A DNA stretch of 64,000 bases from Flavobacteriaceae bacterium (GTDB lineage Bacteria; Bacteroidota; Bacteroidia; Flavobacteriales; Flavobacteriaceae). The position numbers were made by a program, and so were the translations under genes. Positions 1-9,300 of the stretch are shown one piece after another (the first letter of the stretch is position 1; each line of letters opens with the position of its first letter). The stretch lies in NCBI GenBank assembly GCA_027490305.1, contig JAIXYI010000049.1, forward strand, positions 1 through 64,000, written 5' to 3'. Under the pieces are notes generated by a model. It was not told where the DNA came from, did not search any database, and was given only the letters and a program-made list of their open reading frames with translations.

Positions 1-1
1 A

Positions 2-46
2 CAGAACGACAATGAGTTGAAACCACCAATGGAAGTCAAACCTTAA
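2..46 (+). CDS. 3' end of an upstream gene (reads ...QNDNELKPPMEVKP*)
   Basis: Open frame from the window edge to TAA, followed directly by a terminator hairpin. Confidence 0.5.
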   Translation, partial: QNDNELKPPMEVKP

Positions 47-52
47 ATTCAT

Positions 53-86
53 GTGCCGGGTTTCGGCCCGGCACTTATTTTTATTT
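53..86 (+). terminator. Rho-independent terminator
   Basis: Perfect 8-bp stem GTGCCGGG-TTTCGG-CCCGGCAC followed by TTATTTTTATTTT. Confidence 0.85.
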
Positions 87-87
87 T

Positions 88-1257
88 ATGTTTACGAAAG
101 AGCAATTGGAGAAGTGGGAACAAATGGGGTATGTATTCCCCCCAGAGTATGCGAACTGGGCGGTGAAAGAAGTTGTGAAGAAAGATTCCACGCCAAAGAT
201 GATGCAGGTCAAATTATTAAATACCCCCGAAGATTTTAATGGAATCGTCGAGTTTGAGGTTGTGACTAACATAACAAAAGATAGTAAACACTCTTTTACA
301 TTCACACTGTGGGATGTAGATAGTATATTGTCAGACTCTCCGGACACAAATACTGATAGTTTTTTAGGGCAAACCACATTTAAAGTAAAAGACAAAAATG
401 TATTTAAATTTCTTTTAACCGAAGAGATGAGGAATAAGGCATTCGCGGATATCGAATTTGGATCAGCAGAATGTTATATCCAAGTTTCTCATCCTGATGC
501 GGAGTCTGTTTATTCACGAGTATTCAAGGTCTCTAAAAATAGGATTGGTAAGAAATCAGGAAACGGCCCCTGTGACCCTGTATTGGTTAAGAAACTTGTG
601 TTATCTGATAAGGAAAGGGCAATATTCCTTGCTACTTTATGGGGAGAAACCTGGGGTGAGATCGAACTAAAAGAAGTTGCTTGGGTGTATTACAATTTGA
701 TTCAAAAATATGGTTTCAATTCTGGTATGGCAAATTCATATTTTTATCTGCATGGCCCGAAAGACCCATACGGGTTGTATAAATCAATACTTTACTATTT
801 GGGAGAGGGACCAGAATACGAAAATGATCCCGTAAAAACTGGAGGGACTATAAAAACTTATATAAAAGGCCCTTTTTTCAAAGACGTCGTTATTCCGAGA
901 CTCAAAAGACAAATGGAATTTGTAGACTCGAAAGTATTGATTGAAAAGCCTAAGACCTGTATTCAAGGGTGGTTCGGTCAAGGCTATTGGGGAGACATGA
1001 ATATTCGGTTTAAAGCGGACTGGACGCGAGTATGGGCAATGGCTACAATGTATTATAATTTGCAACAGACAAATAAAGCCCATAAAATATTGGTCAAAGA
1101 GTATAATGCTTTTAATTACAAGGGACAGAATATCACTACATTTATTTTTGATCGGGACTCAATCCTACTTTATTTCGAGCAAGAGCACCCCAATATAATG
1201 CCAGAAAACTATTTCGACATCCCTCAAATGCTGTACTATGATAAAATACCTGATTAA
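88..1257 (+). CDS. hypothetical protein, possible SleB/cell-wall-hydrolase-like C-terminal domain
   Basis: 389-aa ORF; segment ATLWGETWGEIELKEVAWVYYNLIQKYG resembles the E-x-GE helix of SleB-type hydrolases; no signal peptide seen. Confidence 0.7.
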   Translation: MFTKEQLEKWEQMGYVFPPEYANWAVKEVVKKDSTPKMMQVKLLNTPEDFNGIVEFEVVTNITKDSKHSFTFTLWDVDSILSDSPDTNTDSFLGQTTFKVKDKNVFKFLLTEEMRNKAFADIEFGSAECYIQVSHPDAESVYSRVFKVSKNRIGKKSGNGPCDPVLVKKLVLSDKERAIFLATLWGETWGEIELKEVAWVYYNLIQKYGFNSGMANSYFYLHGPKDPYGLYKSILYYLGEGPEYENDPVKTGGTIKTYIKGPFFKDVVIPRLKRQMEFVDSKVLIEKPKTCIQGWFGQGYWGDMNIRFKADWTRVWAMATMYYNLQQTNKAHKILVKEYNAFNYKGQNITTFIFDRDSILLYFEQEHPNIMPENYFDIPQMLYYDKIPD

Positions 1258-1903
1258 TCTCTTATGTGTCGTTTGTATTTTCAGTTGCGTTTCATGTGAC
1301 CAGCCAAAACGCTGTCAACTGACATTGCTTTTACAGACAGACATAGACGATAACGGCGATGACGGACGTTTTAACACCAAAATAGGTTACCGTCCGGGTG
1401 TATTCCATACGGAGCATTACCGGATGGCAAAGTCTGCCGGATTTGTCGCACTCGATACCATACGAAGCCTGTGGATCAACGGAAAAGAAGTACCCAGTTC
1501 GCTCGATTTTGATGCGTTAGCCGCAAAATACAAAACGCATGCGATCCGAATCGAAGATCTGTTTAAGAGTGACGAATTCGCAGATTCCCTTTTTTATCAG
1601 CGTCATCGTCTGTTAAACGAGAAACAGGCTAAAGGCGCATTCCACGGTTCAGAGCATTTCCTTACGTTAGAGGATAATACTTATGTCCAACTGCTGGATA
1701 CCGCCGGGCCGCAAATCCTATTGAGATTTTATAAAGATGGTGTTGAAGAGGAACAGCACCTGAAAAGTTATAGCGAATTGTTTCCGGCCAGTTTAAAAGC
1801 ATTAGACATTGACGGCGACGGACGGAAAGAGGTTTTGGTGGTGTGCACGGGATTTTCCTATTGGGGTGCGAGCGCGAACGTCAGGGTATTTAAGGTGCCG
1901 TAG
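1238..1903 (+). CDS. putative lipoprotein
   Basis: 221 aa, N-terminal MIKYLINLLCVVCIFSCVSC lipobox-like; overlaps the 3' end of the upstream ORF. Confidence 0.75.
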   Translation: MIKYLINLLCVVCIFSCVSCDQPKRCQLTLLLQTDIDDNGDDGRFNTKIGYRPGVFHTEHYRMAKSAGFVALDTIRSLWINGKEVPSSLDFDALAAKYKTHAIRIEDLFKSDEFADSLFYQRHRLLNEKQAKGAFHGSEHFLTLEDNTYVQLLDTAGPQILLRFYKDGVEEEQHLKSYSELFPASLKALDIDGDGRKEVLVVCTGFSYWGASANVRVFKVP

Positions 1904-2114
1904 GAAGTTGTCAGGATATGAATTATGAGAATTGTAGAAAAAAGTAGCGTTCTTGTTTTAGGATTATTCGAGCGAGCAGACCTGCTACAAAGTAAATGGT
2001 ATAAAGGTCACGAATGTGGGAAATAAGCTAGTTTTTTAGAGAGCAGTAAAGGCCATTTTTCAATTGAATCGTAAGTTTTTTTAACGGAGTTAAGAATTAA
2101 AAAAACAGAAAGAA

Positions 2115-2756
2115 GTGAATAGCGCATTCTCCTGCATCGCCCTCCTTTTGTATTGTGTAGGTTTTGCACAGTGCGAGAATGAAGATGTATTTGTCTGTTT
2201 TAACAAGCAACGGCAGGTCATTCTTTCAGAAGATCGCCTGTATACGCTGAAAGGGTCATTTAAGACAGACAGTGAAGTTTCGACCGTAAACGAATACACC
2301 TACAATGTATATTCCCACGGCAAAACAATAGGGCGGTATTTTCTGGATGACAACATGAACTACGAAGCGGCGCTTTTGGATATAGACAGAAGTTTAGAAA
2401 AAAAAATCGGGCTGGCAGGGCAACTCAAATTGGTTGGTGTAGCAAGGGATTCTTTGTGTGTAGTGATGCAAAAATTACTGGCGACAAATGAATTCGACGG
2501 CCAACTTCCTGCTCTTGTCGACTTAGGTTTTCTTTTACACGCTGCCGGTTACCAGGAGGCGGCCTTTGAGGTGCTTACGAGGGTGCTTCAGATCGATTCA
2601 AGGCAAACCACTGCCCATCTCCATATGGCAGACGTTTTGTGGGATTTAAAACGATATGATGCTGCACGCCCGTATTATGCGAGCTACGTTGCGTTAATGA
2701 AAGCCAATGGGAAGCATCAAAAAATACCGTTGTATGTCAGAAAACGGCAACAATAG
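2115..2756 (+). CDS. exported TPR-like protein
   Basis: 213 aa, GTG start, signal peptide, C-terminal TPR-like helices (AAFEVLTRVLQIDSRQTTAHLHMADVLW). Confidence 0.7.
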   Translation: MNSAFSCIALLLYCVGFAQCENEDVFVCFNKQRQVILSEDRLYTLKGSFKTDSEVSTVNEYTYNVYSHGKTIGRYFLDDNMNYEAALLDIDRSLEKKIGLAGQLKLVGVARDSLCVVMQKLLATNEFDGQLPALVDLGFLLHAAGYQEAAFEVLTRVLQIDSRQTTAHLHMADVLWDLKRYDAARPYYASYVALMKANGKHQKIPLYVRKRQQ

Positions 2757-2802
2757 TAAAAGTGTGCCGGAACTACAAAGCTGATCCTCGAATTCAAACT
2801 TT

Positions 2803-3648
2803 ATGAATGCCATTAGGATGATACGCATTTACCTGTTTCTTCTTGTCTTTTTAAGTGTTTCCGGGAATTCGATGGGGCAGTCGAATAAATGCCCTGATAA
2901 TTTTAGCGTGACGAAAGAAGAAGGCCTATACGCGCTGCATCTCGACGGCATGGATTATGTTTTCGAAGAGGATGTAATCGCCCTGCCCGGTTTTACTCCT
3001 ACCTTACGACTTGAATGTCCTTCGTTTGGGATTGACTTGATTATGACGCAGCAGGACGGCAATAATTATCAGGTCACGCATCTTTTCCTGGAGCGAGTGG
3101 ACCATGAATTTGTGGTAACTTTTCAATATCGTATTTGGAGCACGCGCGCAGGGTCTGAGATGGCAGGTATGAAAATAGCCGCTATACCTTTGCGTCGGTT
3201 CTTTGAACCGCAAATGCAAACCCAACTTTTTAACGCCTCCGACGTAAAGATCGGTAATCCGGAAGAGGAAGATGAGGCGAAGACGTTCTTTTCTACGGTA
3301 AAGAGTGCGTATAAAAACAAAAAGTATGATACGCTTGCTATTTTGTCGCATCCTTTTGTTTTTGCCAACCTGCCTCTTTTTGAAAAGAAGAACATTATGC
3401 AGTTGAACGATCTGGGATTCTATTGCCAGAAACTGCATTTGGATGAAAATGCTATTTACATCCTTGAGAGGGTCCTTTCGTTAGACCCTAACCGAACGGT
3501 CGCTCACCTAAACCTGGCCGATAGTTACTGGAACCTTTCAAACACGGCTAAAGCGAAAGAGCTGTATGGGAAGTATGTCGCATTAATGCGTATGGGCGGA
3601 AAGCAAAAGAAAATCCCTCGGTATGTATACTCGAGGCTGGACCCTTGA
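2803..3648 (+). CDS. exported TPR-like protein, paralogue of the preceding gene
   Basis: 281 aa; C-terminus (AIYILERVLSLDPNRTVAHLNLADSYWNL...YVALMRMGGKQKKIPRYV) matches the 2115-2756 product. Confidence 0.75.
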   Translation: MNAIRMIRIYLFLLVFLSVSGNSMGQSNKCPDNFSVTKEEGLYALHLDGMDYVFEEDVIALPGFTPTLRLECPSFGIDLIMTQQDGNNYQVTHLFLERVDHEFVVTFQYRIWSTRAGSEMAGMKIAAIPLRRFFEPQMQTQLFNASDVKIGNPEEEDEAKTFFSTVKSAYKNKKYDTLAILSHPFVFANLPLFEKKNIMQLNDLGFYCQKLHLDENAIYILERVLSLDPNRTVAHLNLADSYWNLSNTAKAKELYGKYVALMRMGGKQKKIPRYVYSRLDP

Positions 3649-3755
3649 GTAAAATAGGGAGTGGGTTTGAAGGGCGGTATAGTTCGCTGTTGAAATCGGT
3701 TACGTATGAATGGGTACGAGCGAGATGCTTGTGCCAGCAGGGGGAAGAATTTCTA

Positions 3756-4376
3756 ATGATGAAAACACTTATTCTTTTCGTAGGTTTTATTATGCTGTCT
3801 TGTTCTCCGGTAGAAGACAATGTGAAAATTCAGGATTTAGGATCTGATGGCGATATATTGGTGTCAAAGCTAGTTAGAGGAGATAGCTTAGAACTTAATA
3901 TTCCTTTTAGATTTAGAATTATCAATTCTTCGTTGGAAGACATTTCCTGTGATTTAGAGTTTAAAACCCGACAGGGCTTTATGTATGACCAACCCCTATT
4001 GGTGTCATTAGATGGAGTTTTGCACCGACACTTTAAGCGGGAACAGAAATGTATCCGCGCCGGGAAAGCAAAGGAGTTAACCTTTTATTATAGGATGCGC
4101 ATAGGACGCAACGAAGTGCCGGGCGATTTGAAGTTTGGTCCGTTAAGAGACAGTGTTGCTACACCTTATGCATTAATTCGGGGAGATTCAAAAATGGCAA
4201 GAGCTTTTACTGAATCCGTCAAAAACGATTCGCTTGCTTTTGACTTTTCCTATCGGGGCCACGTCTTTCTGAAAATTAAAAGGATAGCAGAAAGTAAGTA
4301 CTACACACTAACCGAGGAGGACTTGAAAAAAAGTCTCAACGCGAGTATTTTTGATCCGGCGCTTTTGCGTAAATAA
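3756..4376 (+). CDS. putative lipoprotein
   Basis: Internal ATG at 3756 gives MMKTLILFVGFIMLSCSP lipobox; in frame with the longer ORF from 3645. Confidence 0.7.
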   Translation: MMKTLILFVGFIMLSCSPVEDNVKIQDLGSDGDILVSKLVRGDSLELNIPFRFRIINSSLEDISCDLEFKTRQGFMYDQPLLVSLDGVLHRHFKREQKCIRAGKAKELTFYYRMRIGRNEVPGDLKFGPLRDSVATPYALIRGDSKMARAFTESVKNDSLAFDFSYRGHVFLKIKRIAESKYYTLTEEDLKKSLNASIFDPALLRK

Positions 4377-4653
4377 GAGAATAGGAAGGAAAGTAGTTGG
4401 TACCCTTGGTAAGGGTCAAAAGCCACTTCTTCCTTGGTATACGTGTGTACGTATACTCTACGGAAGGTCGGTGTTGAAATTGGCTACGTGTGAATCAACA
4501 CCAGCGTGACGCATATGCCAGAGGTGGGTATATACGGGTGGTTTCCGGGATAGCGCCGCGAAGTCGGAGACGTTCGCGGAGCGGGGTAAGCAGTAGGCAG
4601 TCGCAGTAGGCAGTCTCGCTTGCTCAGGTGCTCAGTTCCTCATCCCCCTCTCC

Positions 4654-4839
4654 TCACAAATACCGCTCGACTTCGTCGCGGTTGACGCCCATGAAGTTGC
4701 AGAATTCGTCGATGGTGACGACCTGGTGGGGTTGTTTTTGGAGTTGGGTTTTGATGCGTTCTAAGAGATAGCGTGAGGTGCGTACGGTTTTACCGGTGAA
4801 ACGGGCCACGGTTTTTGGATCGATTACGGCTGCTTTCAT
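4654..4839 (-). CDS. small conserved-looking protein, possible DNA-binding
   Basis: 61-aa ORF MKAAVIDPKTVARFTGKTVRTSRYLLERIKTQL..., HTH-like composition. Confidence 0.5.
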   Translation of the reverse strand: MKAAVIDPKTVARFTGKTVRTSRYLLERIKTQLQKQPHQVVTIDEFCNFMGVNRDEVERYL

Positions 4840-5081
4840 GGTGCAAACGATTAGGTTTTACAGTTGATGAATGCCGTCTTCTGGGGTAGGCGGTTTGGCA
4901 TGTAGACGCTCACAGGTGCCGAAATGTTGCACCTTAACAGAAATTTAGGTTTCTCGAGGGGAAAAAAGTGTCGTTTTCGGCAAAAAGTGTCGAAAAGGGT
5001 TGGTTTCGGAAATGGGGGTGTCGGCACGGATTAGACGGCCGTTTAGTTTTGGCCCATTGTTTAATCTTAAACCAATTTACG

Positions 5082-5801
5082 ATGAGAAAAGTGAGTGAAA
5101 CCGGGCACAACAAGAATGTGGCGAATTTTAAGGCGCTGCTAACGATTGCAACTGAGATGGGTGCGTTGTACCAACCGATGAACCGTTCTATTGAACTGGC
5201 GCAACTGCAGCCGGTTGTGCAGCAACTGGACGGCTGTATGACGGCGATGGAGGCTACGTTGCCGGCGTTTTGGAATGCGCAGGCGGACCGTGTGGCGGTA
5301 TTCGCAGAGTTGAACCGGCGTAGTGCGAGTGCGGTGAATGCGTTCTGCACGCTGCGTGTGGCAGAGGGCGACAAAGAGCACGTGAAGAGTATCCTGAAGA
5401 AGATTCGCCCGACGGGTGGAAGGAAAAAGGTGGATCCGGAGAAAGATAACAGCGAAACGATTTCGACTTCACAGCAAAGTTATGACAACCGGGCCGCGAA
5501 CTTTGGTTTGTTGGTGGCGCAGTTGCGTTCGCGTCCGGCGTATGCCCCGAATGAGACCGAACTGCGTCCGGGTGCGCTTGAGGACTTCCATGAGCGGCTG
5601 TTGGTGGCGAACCAGGAGATGGCGCGCAATACGTATTCGCTGCTGACGGCGCGTACGCAGCGCAATGAGGCGCTGTATACGGGCCAGGATAGCGTATTAG
5701 TGCTGCAACGCGAGATTAAAGGGTATCTGAAGTCGTTGGGTTCGAAAGGTGCGGCGTATTATAAGGCGGCGACGCGGTTGACGTTTTCGTATCGGTATTG
5801 A
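5082..5801 (+). CDS. hypothetical helical protein
   Basis: ATG at 5082 (MRKVSETGHNKNVANFKALL...), long ORF followed by a terminator. Confidence 0.7.
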   Translation: MRKVSETGHNKNVANFKALLTIATEMGALYQPMNRSIELAQLQPVVQQLDGCMTAMEATLPAFWNAQADRVAVFAELNRRSASAVNAFCTLRVAEGDKEHVKSILKKIRPTGGRKKVDPEKDNSETISTSQQSYDNRAANFGLLVAQLRSRPAYAPNETELRPGALEDFHERLLVANQEMARNTYSLLTARTQRNEALYTGQDSVLVLQREIKGYLKSLGSKGAAYYKAATRLTFSYRY

Positions 5802-5823
5802 CAACTGATTCCTGATAGGTGAC

Positions 5824-5863
5824 AAAAACCCCGGTGGCGTGTGACGCTGCCGGGGTTTTTTTT
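5824..5863 (+). terminator. Rho-independent terminator
   Basis: AAAAACCCCGGTGGCGTGTGACGCTGCCGGGGTTTTTTTT stem-loop with T run. Confidence 0.85.
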
Positions 5864-5896
5864 GTGGCTTTAGGGCCGCAGGGTGCTGGTAGGAAG

Positions 5897-6148
5897 TACT
5901 TCATGGTCGTTTGCGATTACTTCGTGGTCATTCGCATTTACTTCGTGCTTGTTTGCGATTACTTCGCGCTCGTTTGCTTTTACTTCGTGCTCATTTGCGA
6001 TTACTTCGCACTCGTTCGCTATTACTTCGCGCTTACACGCTATTACTTCGTGCTTGTTCGCCACTACTTCGTGCTTATTTGCTACTGCTTCGTGGTTATT
6101 CGCTTTTACTTCGCACTTATACGCTGTTACTTCGTGCTTCTACGTATT
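5897..6148. repeat. 21-bp tandem repeat, 12 units (core TACTTCGTGCT)
   Basis: Core recurs at 5897, 5918, 5939, 5960, 5981, 6002, 6023, 6044, 6065, 6086, 6107 and 6128, exactly 21 bp apart. Confidence 0.9.
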
Positions 6149-6311
6149 CCCAGCGTTATTGGTAGTCAGTTGCTTAACGCCTTATTTTCTGCTAAATACT
6201 TTGAAAAACAGGTATTTATACGCGTAGCCGTTTTCTGCACAATGTTTACTTTGGCAACGGGGTAAGCAAAACAACGCTTAACGTCTGTAGAAAACTCTGA
6301 ACCAAAACTGG

Positions 6312-9300
6312 ATGACCATGCCTAACATTCCAAATTCGTTTGTCAAGAACATCGCTATTCGGTTGCGGGATGATTATAGTCTTTCAAACGAGCCAATCCC
6401 CTATTTTCACCGCAGGCTTGGTTTTTTACTTATAGAAACGTGGCCATTGCTCGGCAGGAGCTCCAGTGAACAGCACAAAAGAGCGAAGAGGCAGTTTATT
6501 GGCAGGGAGGACTTGCAGAAAAAATTCCTTGCTTTTTTGGAGGGCAGTAAGAAGGGGGTGTATTTAGTTACGGGTTATCGAGGTATGGGAAAAACGAGTT
6601 TTGTCAATCACGTCCTCAATCAGTACCGACTGGAAGACCGTAAAAGAATAAATGCCGTACATCTTACACTTGCCCAGGAAAATCCGAACGAATGGGATGT
6701 ATTACGCCAATTGGTGTCGAGTTTGTGCATGCGCATTCAGCCTGAAGTGGCGTTGTACCATCTTGTTAAGAATAGCCTATGCGCGACGGTGGGTGTGGTA
6801 TCTGCGTGGTATTTTATCAAGGAGACATTTTTTGTAAACGGGGGGCTATTAGTAAAAATGGGCGCTTTCGGCGCGGGAGTTTTGGGGGGATTGGCGGTTG
6901 GAGTGGTGTTGCGATTGCTGCTCTCGACACTCTTGTCATGGGCTTATCGGAATTATTACGGGTTGGTTTCACTGCGTGACCGTTGCTATGCCGTTGTGTC
7001 GGAAGAACGCGACCGGGAAGGAGGGCTTCGTTATCAGGGTCTTTCAGGAAGTATTAGAACCCGGAGAGGAAAGGCATATCCCATTGCCACATCCAAGGAG
7101 ATTGAATTTGAACTTTCCCGTTTATTGTCACGGATTACCAGGTGGGAGTTTGTTTTTGTTTTTGATGAACTTGACAAGGTTGAAGGCACTACGCCGAATT
7201 CACGGATGACCGAAACGATGGAGGTTTTTGAACAAAATCGGGCGTCGCGCGAACATCATTCACTTCGCGACCGAAAGCAAGCCGTATTGGGCCTGATTGC
7301 CGGCCTAAAGAATTTCCTTACGTCGGCCAATGCGCGTTTTATCTTTATCGCCGGGCGCGAAATGTTCGATGCCTCGCTTGCCGACATTGCGGATAAGCAG
7401 TCACCGCTGAGCAGCATCTTTACCTATACCTTCCACATCGAAAGCCTGCTGAAAGCTGAAACGGGCTATGAGGGTGAAAAGAACATTTCTTCTTTGAGCA
7501 CCGGGATAGAAGAGTTCCTGAAACGGCAGTTGTTTGAATCTGATACACCGGAATTCACCAAACGATCGTTAGATTATTTTTTGGATAGCGTCGCCAAAAA
7601 CAGCGAGGAACGCGAGAATCGGCAGTTCCGGTGCATGATGCAGGCATTTATTACGTATCTCGTGTATCGCACTGGCGGGGCACCGAAAAAACTCATCCGC
7701 ACCTTTCAGGAATTTGTGATGATAGGCGCCGAAGACTGGGAGGAAAAGGAGACCAAAACGATCATAAAGCTTACGACAACACAGAAACTGGGGTGTGCGG
7801 CCCAGGAAGACGGAAACAAATCGTATAATTACCTGTACTTTAATTATTTCAATCAACACCGTATCGGACTGGTCAATGCCATTTATCGTCCCTACACAGT
7901 GATGAAAGGCCGCACGTTTAAGGCGTTTTCAGAGAATACAGTCATCTCGGTGCCCTATCTTTTTGACCACCTTTTCAAATTCCATTCTTTCGCCTTTAGC
8001 ACTTCGTATATGGAGTTGATCCCTGAGATCATGTCGACCAACAAGACCCCTGCGTTAAAACAGGACCTGAAAGACGTAATTCGTTATTTATATAACGGAC
8101 CGCTTCGGGAGACGGACATACAGCTATTTGATTATAAGTTCAGCAGCAAAACCGCCAGTGAGATCGCATTTATTTCCCGGGTATTTGAAGAGGACGCGGC
8201 TGCTTATAATTTTACGCTTGATGAAAGTTATCCGATAAAGGCGGTCCTGATCGACAAAATCAAGGAGTTACGCAGTGTTTACGCCCAGTTTAAGGTTGAC
8301 GCAGAGCAGCTAAATCCGCAGATTTTCTCTATTTCCAACCTTAATGCCAGCCTCGCGGACCTGTATTTTTTCGATGGTGAATACCTGGATGCGCTGAATG
8401 GTTATTCCGATGCTATTCGGATGATTAACCACCTTTCGGTCGACCGGATGAATATCCGGGATTTCACGGGCCTGATACGGAATAAACTCAAAATCGGGCT
8501 TTGTTTCCAGAAAATCAGCTCGTTCGATGATGCGTTAGGCATCTATGCAGACGCGGTCCTGGATATCAAACGCTTTTACGCGTTCGCCTTGCAGAAAGCA
8601 AATTATGTCAACATCCGAGCCTGGAGAAGGGAAAGCGAGCCTAAAACGCAGTTTATGAGTGCCGTTTTAAGCGATTTGCTCCACCTCTGTGTGCAACCGT
8701 TTTTGGCGCAGTTATACGTACAGGAAAAACTGGCTCACGAAGGTGTCAGCTCTGGAAAGGCTCGCCTCGAGTTTGGGGAATTCATACGTATCTGCGAGGA
8801 AGTAGAACTGCACTGCGGACGGAATCGGCTCGTATTGGGCAATGCCTGTTTGCATCACGGTCATTTGTTGTATTACAAAAACAGTTTCCAAGCCACGCAA
8901 ACGTACGACCCAAAGGCGCCCGAGCCTGAGTGGTACGTTGAAAGACGAAAAACGATAGATGCTCTTTTTGGGAATTACTACGAAAGCCGTCGTCAGCCTA
9001 CGCTGGCCATCAAACTATATCTATTGGGGCTTGATGAGGTCGTAAGGGGGCGTGCTTTTTTCCGGGCGCTGCTTCCCGTGCATTCCGAAAAGCAATTTCT
9101 TTGTTCTGACACACGTCCAGGCCCTTTCCTACGGGCTTATCTCGATAAAGTAGCACAATTTCTGAGTGATGAAACGAAAGAGCATGAACAGTTCACATCG
9201 AACTTTCATAAGGCAGTGGCTACCTTCCTTTCTTGTATCGGTGATTGCATCCTGGGGATGGAGCCTTTGCCGAATGTGGCGCGTTACCGTGAATTATCTG

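Noticed and set aside
5897-6148. CRISPR array
   Set aside because: Contiguous 21-bp units without unique spacers of typical length and no cas genes nearby.
5819-6265. Several overlapping ORFs (148, 114, 84 and 64 aa) over the 21-bp repeat
   Set aside because: A repeat period divisible by three and lacking stops keeps frames open automatically; no independent coding evidence.
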